From Lachnospiraceae bacterium oral taxon 500 (GTDB lineage Bacteria > Bacillota > Clostridia > Lachnospirales > Vallitaleaceae), in contig CP027241.1 in NCBI GenBank assembly GCA_002999035.1, forward strand, positions 375,001 to 439,000: a DNA stretch of 64,000 bases, given 5' to 3'. Below, piece after piece: positions 8,594-17,362 of this stretch. The notes under the pieces were generated by a model, which was given only the letters and a program-made list of their open reading frames with translations, made no database searches and was not told where the DNA came from. Positions within the stretch are counted from its first letter, which is position 1; every line of letters begins with the position of its first letter. The translations under genes were made by a program, and so were the position numbers.

Positions 8594-10000
8594 CTACGCA
8601 GCAGCCGGTGTTTCTTCGCCATAATGCGCCTGTTTTTCAAGCACTTCGTGAATCTTATCCATATTTTTCTTAAGCACAATATATAGCACAGCATAAATCA
8701 GCACTTCAATTAGCACCCCAATCCAGCCGAATTGATATGCCAGTTGGAAGAGAAGATAAGCAATCGGTTGTCCAATAATAATCAACGACGTAACCATCAT
8801 CTCTCCATTCACCTCACCACCTGCCGCAACCACAACCTGATGGAATGTCGGTCCGCATGCTGTACAGCAGTACAGGAAAATAACAGAAATAATCGTACCG
8901 CCAATTACCGATTTAAGAACATTACCATTTGCCATCGCTACCATCGGCTGAATACAGTAGGGCAGAGCGACTAAATCAACAACCGGCAATGTCTGGTTGC
9001 CCGGAAGCACAAAAGACAGGAACAAACACAGAGGCATACAAATCAAACCAGAAATCAAAGTGGCTGTTTCCCCATAGCCAGTCGCATCATTAACCGCCAA
9101 GTACCATTCTCCTTTGTATCCTTTCGTCCTCTTTTTAGATGCTTCCGTCATGGCTGAAAATGCACCAGAGAAAATAGAGGAAATACGCGGGAAAACAGAC
9201 ATAACTGCTGATGTCGCAATACCACAGGTAAAAATTTCACCCCAAGCTGCCAAATCACCTATCCGCGTGATATTTCCAATAAATCCAATAATAAGCCCCA
9301 GCAAGAGGCCTAAAGTCATTGGTTCACCGACAAATCCTAACTTTGCTTTAAGTGCGGCCGGATCCGCCTTCACCTTATAAAGGCCAATCTTATTCATAAG
9401 CCAGTTCAGTGGAATTGCAAAAACCGCTATTGTAGCCGTGTGCAATGACGCGATTGAACACCCCGGATACTTATAGTATGTCGACCAGCGCTTTGCTATC
9501 ACTTCTGTAATAAGAAGCGTATAAAGCTGCTGAATAATCATAACTGCAACTGCAAATACCATATTGCCAGTCAGGACATAAATCATAGAACCCCAGCACA
9601 TATAAGAATAGTTATTCCAAAGATCTCCCGCTTGGAAAATACTTGTAAAATGCGACAAGAATAAGACAATCTGAAGGAAAATAGCAATTGCAATAAAAAT
9701 CATTCCGGCAGTTGACGAGTATGCAACTACAGAAGTATTAGGCCATCCCAAATCATAAACCGGAAGATTAACCCCGGTTGCCGTAATCATTCGGCTAATA
9801 ACCGGAGTGATTACAGATGAATATGCATTAATGACCAGTGAAAAGCCTTCCAGACCAACACCGGCGGATAATGCAGATATAAATGCCTTCTTGCGCACAA
9901 CGCCAAACGCACGATTAATAATATACATAATGACCGGAACAAATACTGCCGCCGGAAATGTGTCAAAAAACGCTTTTAATGCACTAAAAAAACCATCCAT
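8594..10000 (-). CDS. PTS transporter IIC, galactitol (Gat) family
   Basis: The product has 468 residues with about ten hydrophobic helices, the length and layout of EIIC-Gat. The N-terminus (FFDTFPAAVFVPVIMYIINRAFG), the GVGLEGF motif and the long loops rich in Gly and Asn fit the galactitol-type permeases that import polyols, pentoses or related compounds with phosphorylation. It pairs with IIB at 10071-10376 and IIA at 10444-10914. It is the last gene of the operon, followed at once by a strong terminator. The substrate cannot be read from sequence; the neighbouring RLP, TPI-like and RpiB-like enzymes suggest a C4-C6 polyol, sugar or sugar acid. AAGGAG precedes the ATG. Confidence 0.9.
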   Translation of the reverse strand: MDGFFSALKAFFDTFPAAVFVPVIMYIINRAFGVVRKKAFISALSAGVGLEGFSLVINAYSSVITPVISRMITATGVNLPVYDLGWPNTSVVAYSSTAGMIFIAIAIFLQIVLFLSHFTSIFQAGDLWNNYSYMCWGSMIYVLTGNMVFAVAVMIIQQLYTLLITEVIAKRWSTYYKYPGCSIASLHTATIAVFAIPLNWLMNKIGLYKVKADPAALKAKLGFVGEPMTLGLLLGLIIGFIGNITRIGDLAAWGEIFTCGIATSAVMSVFPRISSIFSGAFSAMTEASKKRTKGYKGEWYLAVNDATGYGETATLISGLICMPLCLFLSFVLPGNQTLPVVDLVALPYCIQPMVAMANGNVLKSVIGGTIISVIFLYCCTACGPTFHQVVVAAGGEVNGEMMVTSLIIIGQPIAYLLFQLAYQFGWIGVLIEVLIYAVLYIVLKKNMDKIHEVLEKQAHYGEETPAAA

Positions 10001-10070
10001 TTTTAATAACTCCTTTCCCTTTTCTCAGCCATTCAATTATTAACTTTCCCTTAGACAAAACGCCACAGAA

Positions 10071-10376
10071 TTATAGACCCTGACTTTTAAGAACCTCCAA
10101 CATCTGCTCTTTAAATTCATCCGATCCGCGTCCGGTAATTAAACCAATTGCCGGAATTGCCGGAACGCCGTTTGTTTCTTTTTCATCAATCGGCGAAGCA
10201 TACGCAATAAAGTTATAATTTTTGCGCATTAAAAAGGTTGACATTTCACTCGGATTTGATTCCTCCGCACTAACATCATACCCCTCTTCTTCCAGCATTT
10301 CTTCAATCTGATGAGCAATCATTGAAGATGTAACGATTCCGGATCCACATACTGTTAAAACATTTACTTTTGCCAT
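10071..10376 (-). CDS. PTS IIB component, galactitol type
   Basis: The product has 101 residues. The phosphorylation loop VLTVCGSGIVTSSM contains the active Cys10, as in GatB and related IIB proteins. It carries phosphate from the IIA His to the incoming substrate bound by IIC. It has a good ribosome site (AAAGGAGAAC) and lies between IIA and IIC in the same operon, with gaps of about 70 bases on each side. Confidence 0.9.
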   Translation of the reverse strand: MAKVNVLTVCGSGIVTSSMIAHQIEEMLEEEGYDVSAEESNPSEMSTFLMRKNYNFIAYASPIDEKETNGVPAIPAIGLITGRGSDEFKEQMLEVLKSQGL

Positions 10377-10443
10377 AATTTTGTTCTCCTTTCACTCTAT
10401 TAAATTATCCTGAACAATTAATGTCCATTAACCAAGACCGTTC

Positions 10444-10914
10444 TCATTCACCATCCCCCTCAATTTTGAGGGCAGGCTCTAATATATCGTACACTTCATC
10501 TGCCGTTTTGGCATTTTTTACTCGAAACAGCAGATCATCACTTTGCACAATCTTAACAATATTCTGAAGAGTCTTTAATTGATTTTTAGGATCAATGATT
10601 GCCAACATAAACAGGAGTTGAGGGTATAATGTAATCTCAGGCGAACCCATCTGTTTAAATTCAACCGGATGCTCCAGAATGGCTATTCCCATTGCTTCTT
10701 CATTCACATACTCTGCATATGTATGAGGAATTGCAATATCAAACGCTGCTGCCGGCAACGCAGTTGGGTAGTCTTTTTCCCTGGCAACAATCGCATCTGG
10801 GTAGTTTGACTTGCCCACTCCCGCCTCTACAAAAACAGCTGCAAAGTTTCGTTCTACTTCTTCTGATGTACTTCCTTTCAGCCCAATCCTAATTAGATCC
10901 TTTCTTAAAAGCAT
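10444..10914 (-). CDS. PTS IIA component, fructose/mannitol/Ntr fold
   Basis: The product has 156 residues. DIAIPHTYAEYV contains the phospho-acceptor His64, and the PxA(A/L)xxREKDYPTALP pattern before it is typical of the PTS EIIA type-2 fold. It passes phosphate from HPr to IIB. It sits between the TPI-like gene and IIB, and GAAGGAAGG lies 8-14 bases before the ATG. Together with IIB and IIC it forms a complete three-protein Gat-type system, so the imported substrate enters the cell already phosphorylated. Confidence 0.9.
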   Translation of the reverse strand: MLLRKDLIRIGLKGSTSEEVERNFAAVFVEAGVGKSNYPDAIVAREKDYPTALPAAAFDIAIPHTYAEYVNEEAMGIAILEHPVEFKQMGSPEITLYPQLLFMLAIIDPKNQLKTLQNIVKIVQSDDLLFRVKNAKTADEVYDILEPALKIEGDGE

Positions 10915-10990
10915 AATTACTTACCTTCCTTCAAGTCTGTAATTAACTATTACCTAAACGGTTATCTGCAGCATTTACTCCATATAATCC

Positions 10991-11782
10991 CTAATTTCTA
11001 TCTTTCTCCCTTTGTAATGCCATTAGCGACTGTCTAATCAATGCATTAAAATCATCTGCATTCCATGCTGCCCGTCCGACAAACAATCCGTCAATGGATG
11101 GCTGAACAATTAATGATTCACAATTTTGTTGATTAACACTGCCGCCATATAGCACCGGAATATCACGCCCTTTAGAGCCAAAAATTTCAATCAGGCACTC
11201 CTTTATAATTTTATGCATTTCTTCTACATAATCTGCTTTTGCTGGTTTTCCATTCACACCAATTGACCATACAGGCTCATACGCTATCCATATTTTATTT
11301 ACAGATTCTGTGTTGACACCATAAAATCCGATTCGAAGTTGTTCCCTAAGTACCTCTTTGCTGATCATATAGTCTTTTTGTGTTTCCGTTTCACCGATGC
11401 AGAGCAATGTTATAAAGCCATTTTTCAGCGAAGAAAGAACTTTTTTATTCTCTTCATAATTCGTTTCATTAAAAATATGCCGTCTTTCCGAATGACCAAT
11501 CATCACTAAATCAATACCTGTTTCTTTTAACATTAACGGCGAAATTTCACCGGTAAACTGTCCTTGATCTTCCCAACACATATTTTGCGCACCAAGCAGG
11601 ATTTTTTGGTGATCAATTGACTTATTGGCCGATTCCAGCGCCGTGTATGAAGGTATAATAAAAAGTTGAACGTCATCGCGACTAAGGTCATAGGTATTCT
11701 GCTGTAGATCTTGCAAATAAGTAACTGTATCTGCTATGTTTTTATACATTTTTAAATTGCTGCCAAAATATACCTTTTTCAT
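10991..11782 (-). CDS. Triose-phosphate-isomerase paralogue (possible tetrulose-phosphate isomerase)
   Basis: The product has 263 residues with all TPI catalytic residues: Asn9 and Lys11 (GSNLKMYK), His97 (MIGHSERR) and Glu169 (IAYEPVWSIG). It differs from housekeeping TpiA in the flexible loop, where SIGVNGKPAKAD replaces AIGTGKxA, and in the N-terminal FGSNLKMY. In erythritol and apiose catabolism TPI homologues (EryH/LerI type) convert L-erythrulose 1-phosphate to D-erythrulose 4-phosphate. An RpiB-like gene directly upstream supplies the usual partner of that step. The assignment to tetrulose phosphates is inferred from context; a normal TpiA role in a sugar operon remains possible. Confidence 0.85.
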   Translation of the reverse strand: MKKVYFGSNLKMYKNIADTVTYLQDLQQNTYDLSRDDVQLFIIPSYTALESANKSIDHQKILLGAQNMCWEDQGQFTGEISPLMLKETGIDLVMIGHSERRHIFNETNYEENKKVLSSLKNGFITLLCIGETETQKDYMISKEVLREQLRIGFYGVNTESVNKIWIAYEPVWSIGVNGKPAKADYVEEMHKIIKECLIEIFGSKGRDIPVLYGGSVNQQNCESLIVQPSIDGLFVGRAAWNADDFNALIRQSLMALQREKDRN

Positions 11783-11783
11783 A

Positions 11784-12236
11784 CTAATAGCAACTTCCTT
11801 TTAAGGCATCATATTTATGATATGCATCCACTTTAGGCTGACTGCTGCATCCTGGTACAAACTCATTCGTCAAAAAAGCCGTTATTATTTCTTCCCTATT
11901 TTTGCTGCCGGTTGTAAATGCTCCCATAGTTATAATATTCGCATCGTTTGATAATCTTGCCCGTTCAGCTGAATAAACATCTGCTGCCAATGCTGCATAA
12001 GCTCCCTTTACCTTATTGGCCGCAATTGACATCCCGATCCCTGTTCCGCAAAGCAAGATTCCTCGATCATATTCTTTTCTGGCGACTGCTTCCGCCAGTT
12101 CAATTGCAACATTTGCGTAAATCGGATCTTTGCTGCCAAAGTCCGTTACTTCACCATATCCTTTTTTTTGAATGAACTCAATAACAGCTTGCTTCTCCGC
12201 TTCTGCATTTGGGTCGCATCCGATTGCAATTTTCAT
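11784..12236 (-). CDS. RpiB/LacAB-family sugar-phosphate isomerase
   Basis: From the ATG at 12236 the product has 150 residues; GGGAGGG lies 5 bases upstream, while the frame runs nine codons further back without a site. Motifs are MKIAIGCDPNAE (the usual GCDHAA with Pro-Asn instead of His-Ala), YDRGILLCGTGIGMSIAANK with the catalytic Cys, and SNDANIITMGAF. In Brucella EryI and the apiose-pathway DerI, members of this family turn D-erythrulose 4-phosphate into D-erythrose 4-phosphate. The stop codon is one base before the TPI-like gene's start, so translation is probably coupled. The loss of the GCDHAA His suggests a substrate other than ribose 5-phosphate. Confidence 0.85.
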   Translation of the reverse strand: MKIAIGCDPNAEAEKQAVIEFIQKKGYGEVTDFGSKDPIYANVAIELAEAVARKEYDRGILLCGTGIGMSIAANKVKGAYAALAADVYSAERARLSNDANIITMGAFTTGSKNREEIITAFLTNEFVPGCSSQPKVDAYHKYDALKGSCY

Positions 12237-12255
12237 ATTTTCCCTCCCATTTTCA

Positions 12256-13539
12256 TTAATCATTTAAGTAACCCCATCGCGCGATTGCGTTTTCGAGTTC
12301 AATATGTCCTTGTGCGGCATCCAAAAAGTTTTCTTCCCTGCATACAATATCGATGGCATCTCTCATTGCTCTTGCGCCAGCCGTCGGCCCCATAGAGTGC
12401 CCCTGAATAGAACCGCCTGCAGCCAAAACAATATCTTTTCCAGCTTCTTTAATATATTTTTCAACTATTCCCGGATGAACTCCGCCCCCAATGGACGGCA
12501 TAACGGGTTTGATTCCTGTTAAAGGTAAGACCAGCTGCTGCAGTGTTTGCATATACTTCTGTTTCCGCAACGGATAGCCTCCATATGGTGTATTTAACAT
12601 TACAATATCAGCCCCCGCCAAACGAGCCAACTTTCCCACAGCTAATGGAGTTGCCATGCCACTCATAATTCCTTCCGTATACATGCCTGCGCCAGCAGAA
12701 TGTCCTAAAATCGGCAGTTTTGTATTTTCCGAAACATACTTCAAAACGCTGTACCCAAGCACCGCAAAATTAACCATTAACCCATCTGCACCGGCATCTT
12801 CAATTTTATGAATTCCATCTAACAGCTCGTCAACGCCTCTCGTTACATTTGCAAAATAATAAACTTTATTACCCGTTTCTTCATACACACGCTTAGCCGA
12901 ATTTTTATATGCTTTTACTCTCGTTTCCGTAGGACTGTATTCTGGATTGCCAAAAAGCTCATCATCCTTAATTAAATCTACGCCACCCTTAGCGACATCA
13001 TAAAAAATATCAGCGCCAATTTTGGGTGTCGTACCAGTACAAGGTTTAATCATATTTAAGAGCAGCGGCCGATCATAAATATCAAATTTTTCACGAATTC
13101 CACTAATCCCAAACTTAGGCCCATTGAATTTCTCGAGAAAATGCTTAGGAAATTCAATATCCATCAATTTCACCTGAGCTGATGTTGATGCGTCATTTCC
13201 CAGCAAAGATGTTATCATCAGTGGAAAATCATTTCCAAAGTTTGCTGCCGGATACGCAATCTGAATAATATAACTCAATTCCTCTTCCTCAAGCTGCGTT
13301 GACAATTCAACTGGAGGAACATCAAAAATATTTACAACTTTCCCCATGTATTTTTCACGGATTTCATTTGTAATTCCAGGAATCGGAACCCAAGTTCCAA
13401 TCGTTTGACCAACAGCTAAGGATTCTGCCTTTTTAATAATATCTATTTTCTGAGACAGTCTGATAAAATAGGTAGCAATGACATATTCCTGTGTATGTAT
13501 CGTTTCGGATAAAGAATATAATGCACTGTCCATTTCCAT
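12256..13539 (-). CDS. RuBisCO-like protein (form IV)
   Basis: The product has 427 residues, a full RuBisCO large-subunit fold: an N-terminal alpha/beta domain to about 150, then a TIM barrel. Conserved: Lys165 (MIKPCTG, equivalent to spinach Lys175), Lys191-Asp-Asp193-Glu194 (DLIKDDE, the carbamylated Lys and metal ligands), His280 (ILGHSAGAG) and the phosphate-binding glycines (IGGGVHPG, AAGGSIQGH). Lost: the Lys177 equivalent is Cys167, and the loop-6 GKLEG lysine region reads YGGYPLRK, so it cannot be a carboxylase. RLPs with this pattern act as enolases, isomerases, or decarboxylases of 3-oxo-sugar-acid phosphates. TPI-like and RpiB-like genes downstream make the last plausible. It lies 23 bases after the HAD gene. 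Confidence 0.9.
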   Translation of the reverse strand: MEMDSALYSLSETIHTQEYVIATYFIRLSQKIDIIKKAESLAVGQTIGTWVPIPGITNEIREKYMGKVVNIFDVPPVELSTQLEEEELSYIIQIAYPAANFGNDFPLMITSLLGNDASTSAQVKLMDIEFPKHFLEKFNGPKFGISGIREKFDIYDRPLLLNMIKPCTGTTPKIGADIFYDVAKGGVDLIKDDELFGNPEYSPTETRVKAYKNSAKRVYEETGNKVYYFANVTRGVDELLDGIHKIEDAGADGLMVNFAVLGYSVLKYVSENTKLPILGHSAGAGMYTEGIMSGMATPLAVGKLARLAGADIVMLNTPYGGYPLRKQKYMQTLQQLVLPLTGIKPVMPSIGGGVHPGIVEKYIKEAGKDIVLAAGGSIQGHSMGPTAGARAMRDAIDIVCREENFLDAAQGHIELENAIARWGYLND

Positions 13540-13562
13540 CCTCCTTATGTGTGCTAAACTTT

Positions 13563-14195
13563 CTAAATCTCAACAACCGAAATTAAATCTGTCAATTTAC
13601 TAATGCAATAATCAAAATCATTTGTATTACCAAAACCATAAGAGGCAAAAGCAAATCTCACTCCCGCCGCCCGCGACGCATCACAATCCATTTGCGTGTC
13701 TCCGACATAAAGCGGATTATGCAAGGAGTGTTTTTTTTTCATCAGTTTAATATTTTCGGCTTTATTAAGATTGGTATCGCCATTACAGACATGATCCAAA
13801 ACATACGCTGCCGTCCCACTGCTGTCAAGAAATGCATCGATATATCCAACTACCGAATTACTAATGACTATAATTGGAACTTTCTTTGACAAGGTTTCAA
13901 ATGTTTCTTGTATCCCCGGATAAAAATACGGCACTGTTTCCCGAACAGACCAAACTTGAGCCAATGTAAGTTCTGGAATAACCTCATCTATTTTTGCCTG
14001 CGGCACGCTGTTGGGTACGGAATGCCGTATTACATAAGAAAGTTCGTTACCGAACAAAGGACTTAAGTTTTCAACTGTAAGCCGCACATCAATTCCATGC
14101 CGATTAATAATTTTTGTCCATGCATCCGCTAAAATCTGCCTCGTATCCCAAAGTGTTCCATCCAGGTCAAACATCACACTATCAATTTTATCCAC
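13563..14195 (-). CDS. HAD-superfamily phosphatase, Gph-like
   Basis: The product has 210 residues. HAD motifs are complete: motif I FDLDGTLWD (Asp11, Asp13), motif II VISNS, a Lys in LNKAENIK, and motif IV YVGDTQMDCDASRAAG. A helical cap lies between motifs I and II (type C1), as in phosphoglycolate phosphatase and beta-phosphoglucomutase. The GTG start at 14195 has AGGGGAG upstream. It is the first structural gene after the PTS regulator and just before the RLP, so it probably removes phosphate from a pathway intermediate or dead-end product. The GTG start and the DxDGT motif are clear; the substrate is unknown. Confidence 0.85.
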   Translation of the reverse strand: MDKIDSVMFDLDGTLWDTRQILADAWTKIINRHGIDVRLTVENLSPLFGNELSYVIRHSVPNSVPQAKIDEVIPELTLAQVWSVRETVPYFYPGIQETFETLSKKVPIIVISNSVVGYIDAFLDSSGTAAYVLDHVCNGDTNLNKAENIKLMKKKHSLHNPLYVGDTQMDCDASRAAGVRFAFASYGFGNTNDFDYCISKLTDLISVVEI

Positions 14196-14279
14196 TGTGT
14201 TTTATGCTCCCCTTTCCAAATTGCTTATAGCTTAAACCGATCATTTGTCCCGACAGACATAAGCCCCGTCTTCCCTCCG

Positions 14280-16355
14280 CTACATTCTGCGTTCATATTT
14301 TTTTATCATTTCCGCCATTTGCTCCGGCGTTTCACACAACTCCAATTCTTCTAAAAAAGGCTGTAACCGAAGCAGGTTTAGCAGTTCAAAAAACGGCTTT
14401 AAATGCTGCTTTTCGTCCACCGCCGAAAGCACCCCCACATAGCGAACCGGATCCAGCAGCCCCGCTCCAAATGCAACCGGCTCCTTCAGCTTGGTCAGGC
14501 TTAAGGCCACCTTTAAGCTACCCTCGTCAATACCGGCATGAGCCAACGCAAAGCCTTGAGCAATCACAATATAGGCTCCGTTTTCCTCCACATTTTTAAT
14601 CATCGCCTGTACATATCTTTTTTCAATGCAGCCATTTTGCAAAAGCGGCTCGGCAGCTAATGAAATCGCTTCCTTCCAGTCTCCGGCCTCTGCTCCCGTT
14701 CTTAAAAAATCCAGTGTCAAAAAGTCAGTTAAGCTGCTGCCTCCTTCATTTTTTTGCTCTTTTTTCTGAAAATAGACTTTAACGTCCTTTTCCAGCTTTT
14801 CCAGTAAGCCGTCATATTGCGACACCAGCGGCCGGATTTGGGAAATCAGTTCCGCAGCTTTATCTTTTTCTGCTTCCCGCTTGGCCGGCAGCCGGTCAAG
14901 CCGCCGAATCAGTGCAATATGGTCCTCTTCCGTGAGCAGCGGCGAAACCTTAATATATTTTTCCGGCGAAAACGGCAAATCAACCGTGCTGATAACCAAA
15001 TCCACTGTTGCCAGTTCCTTGGCCGCTAAGCTATGTGACGATTTAACCTCCGTTACCTGAAAAGCAAACCTTTCGGTCAGACGGGACTTGAGCAGTTGAC
15101 TGGTGCCAATGCCGCTGTTACAAATCAACAATACCCGTAAATCGGAGTTCTGTGCCCTGAGCCGCCCAATGGCCGCGTACACATAGATAACAATAAAATC
15201 CAGTTCCGCTTCCGTAATTTTGCGCCGCGCCATGCGCTCAATCAAACCAATTGTTTTTTCCACCGCCCCCACAATTTCCGGATTTTGATTAATAATTGCC
15301 TTAACCTCCTGATATTCAGAAATAAAAGTAATTTTTTCCTCAAAAATCCGTTCCAAATGCCGGGATAAGCCAATAAATAAATCATAATCCCGATAGAGCT
15401 TAATATGCAGCTCACCGGACAGTTCCTCGATAAACTTGCGGGTGATAGTCTGAATCCGAACACTGTTTTGATTGCGCCGAGTATTTTTCTGAAGGTAGCG
15501 CAGATTCATAATCACACCGCACAGGAACTGAAACTCGGCCTCTGATTTGGAAAAATCAAAATATTGACAAATATACCGATATAAAACTTCCGGAAACACT
15601 TCCAGTTCCTTGGGTAACCGTTCTTTTGTGCCGCTTTCCATCTCCCGCAGATAATGATTTTTCCGCAATCTTTGCACCAAGAAATAAAGATATTTCATCA
15701 GGGCCCGATAAGAACCCTCTGTTAAAAAATTGCCGCTGACCTGTTCCGCTTCCGCTGTTAAGTTTTGCAGCATAATTTTTTCCGAATCCTTTAAAATTAG
15801 AATTTCAGCTTTTTGTCCATCTCGGGGCTGATGAAAAAACATTTCCAGCAAATACTTTTTCCCGGCGGCACAAGCCAAAAAATAGCGTCGAATCGCCAGT
15901 TCTGAACCACTCAATTTAACGCCATGACTGGAATACCCCTGCACTGTTAAATTTTCCCGGCCTAAAGCATCATTTAAATCTGTTAAATCCGTAATGACAG
16001 TAGTTCGGGAAACAGCGCAAAAATCAGCAATTACTGCCAGTGTTACATATTCCCCGGCAAACAGCAGCAGCAGCGCCTCAATAGTCAGCCGTTCCTCCTT
16101 AGATAAAATATATTCCTGAAAAGACAAACTTTCCAGTGCCGCCGGCAGCATTTGTCTTTCTCCAGTTAGTATCAAAGCTCCATCCTCTAACTGAATTTCC
16201 CCCAATTTCCTTGCTCTTAAAAATTCGGAAATAATGGCGACATCCTGATAAATCGTCTTGACTGATACCTTGAATTTGACGGACAGGTCTTTTAAAGAAC
16301 TTTTCCCCAGGTCGTTTTCCATATAAGCGATGATGTCTAACGCTCTCTTGTTCAT
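14280..16355 (-). CDS. PRD-containing PTS transcriptional regulator (MtlR/LicR type)
   Basis: The product has 691 residues with the standard modules: HTH_11 (about 1-60), Mga-like HTH (about 85-160), two PTS regulation domains (about 190-290 and 300-400), an EIIB-like domain with Cys412 (VLLICNSGIGTS) and an EIIA-like domain with His606 (GFALAHAGI). Such activators sense PTS phosphorylation state and switch on the adjacent PTS operon when substrate is being imported. It has AAAGGAGA before the ATG and lies 84 bases upstream of the HAD gene on the same strand, so it may be co-transcribed with its target operon or drive it from that gap. No operator was identified. Confidence 0.9.
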   Translation of the reverse strand: MNKRALDIIAYMENDLGKSSLKDLSVKFKVSVKTIYQDVAIISEFLRARKLGEIQLEDGALILTGERQMLPAALESLSFQEYILSKEERLTIEALLLLFAGEYVTLAVIADFCAVSRTTVITDLTDLNDALGRENLTVQGYSSHGVKLSGSELAIRRYFLACAAGKKYLLEMFFHQPRDGQKAEILILKDSEKIMLQNLTAEAEQVSGNFLTEGSYRALMKYLYFLVQRLRKNHYLREMESGTKERLPKELEVFPEVLYRYICQYFDFSKSEAEFQFLCGVIMNLRYLQKNTRRNQNSVRIQTITRKFIEELSGELHIKLYRDYDLFIGLSRHLERIFEEKITFISEYQEVKAIINQNPEIVGAVEKTIGLIERMARRKITEAELDFIVIYVYAAIGRLRAQNSDLRVLLICNSGIGTSQLLKSRLTERFAFQVTEVKSSHSLAAKELATVDLVISTVDLPFSPEKYIKVSPLLTEEDHIALIRRLDRLPAKREAEKDKAAELISQIRPLVSQYDGLLEKLEKDVKVYFQKKEQKNEGGSSLTDFLTLDFLRTGAEAGDWKEAISLAAEPLLQNGCIEKRYVQAMIKNVEENGAYIVIAQGFALAHAGIDEGSLKVALSLTKLKEPVAFGAGLLDPVRYVGVLSAVDEKQHLKPFFELLNLLRLQPFLEELELCETPEQMAEMIKKYERRM

Positions 16356-16550
16356 AGCCTTCTCCTTTTCTCATTATTTTCGCCGCTTATATTTTTTATT
16401 CTTAAATTTTCTCAATTAATATTAAAATACTTTTTTTATGTTTTTATCTTATCATTTTTACATAAATTTGAACAGTTAAAAAAGAGTCTTTTCAATTTAC
16501 TTGGTTTGAACGGTATCTTTTTTCTTTATTTTTCTCGATATAGAAAAAAC

Positions 16551-16596
16551 AAAAAAGAACCCTAACTCCGCCCATCGGCTGTTAAGGTTCTTTTTT
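16551..16596. terminator. Bidirectional rho-independent terminator
   Basis: AAAAAAGAACC at the left pairs with GGTTCTTTTTT at the right, with CTAAC/GTTAA extending the stem. It lies 30 bases beyond the stop of the 168-codon gene at 16628 and upstream of the PTS regulator. Confidence 0.9.
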
Positions 16597-16627
16597 ATCC
16601 TATTTATTTTTCAGCGGCACTTCCGAC

Positions 16628-17125
16628 CTATGCCCAAGGGTTACTGCTTTCCGGCTGACGAATTCCTCCCAGCAAAAACTGTTCCCACATATACCATTTT
16701 CCATCTTTCGCATTGCGCATCTTAACCTGCCGGGGCGAATCTGCTCCGCCGGAAAAAAGGTTCAGTTTAGCATAGCCCTCCCCCGTATAAGAGTACGGTT
16801 CTTCACTAACTACCACGGTATAGGGCTGAGCCGGTGTATAGTCATTGGCCGGAACTGCTCCCACAAAATAGGAGCGCGGCACATAATCCTTGTCCATAAA
16901 CCGGTCAGCAATAAACTGTTTCTCCACGCCGTTTAAAGGTCTGGGGCCTCTTAAAAAATCCAACATCTCCAAAGATAATGCCTTGTTTTGCGGATAAACG
17001 CACAGCGCTAGCACTGTCAGAGCTGCGGTATCAAAGGGCGTTGCCATCTGCGCCTGCGGCAGCATTTTAAATTCTTCGATACTCTGCGGAATCCCGGGAA
17101 ACACAATTCTTTCACTTCTAAGCAT
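16628..17125 (-). CDS. Conserved hypothetical protein (DUF6935-like)
   Basis: The product has 165 residues from the ATG at 17125; AGAGGAGA lies about 10 bases upstream. A GTG three codons earlier is too close to that site. The central part (TPFDTAALTVLALCVYP, DFLRGPRPLNGVEKQFIADR, and KMRNAKDGKWYMWEQFLLGGI) matches my memory of clostridial proteins called DUF6935; no function is known for them. There is no signal peptide or transmembrane segment, so it is cytoplasmic. It is followed by a strong terminator and lies 238 bases downstream of rtcB, probably as a separate unit. Confidence 0.7.
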   Translation of the reverse strand: MLRSERIVFPGIPQSIEEFKMLPQAQMATPFDTAALTVLALCVYPQNKALSLEMLDFLRGPRPLNGVEKQFIADRFMDKDYVPRSYFVGAVPANDYTPAQPYTVVVSEEPYSYTGEGYAKLNLFSGGADSPRQVKMRNAKDGKWYMWEQFLLGGIRQPESSNPWA

Positions 17126-17362
17126 AGTCGTCACTCTCCTCTTCTTTGTCTGTTATTATTCTGTACCAATCCGGCCGGGAAAAGGGTTCAACACATGGAA
17201 AGCTTTTCGGTCTTTTCCTCTTTTCCCTCTTTTTTCCCTGTGACTGTACATTTTTATTATAAGGATTCCCTGACGAAATTGCAATAGGAAATATTTTTTT
17301 CGGTACATAAACCACGCCACAGCCCTTACCAATCCCGATACCCGCCTTTTCCTTTAAGTTCC

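Noticed and set aside
7140-14195. Methionine salvage (MtnW RLP, MtnX HAD, MtnB class II aldolase-fold) as the function of the RLP locus
   Set aside because: The superficial match of three folds is real, but the locus has a complete Gat PTS, a TPI paralogue and an RpiB-like enzyme and lacks MtnA/MtnK/MtnD-type genes, and the aldolase has the FucA active-site Glu.
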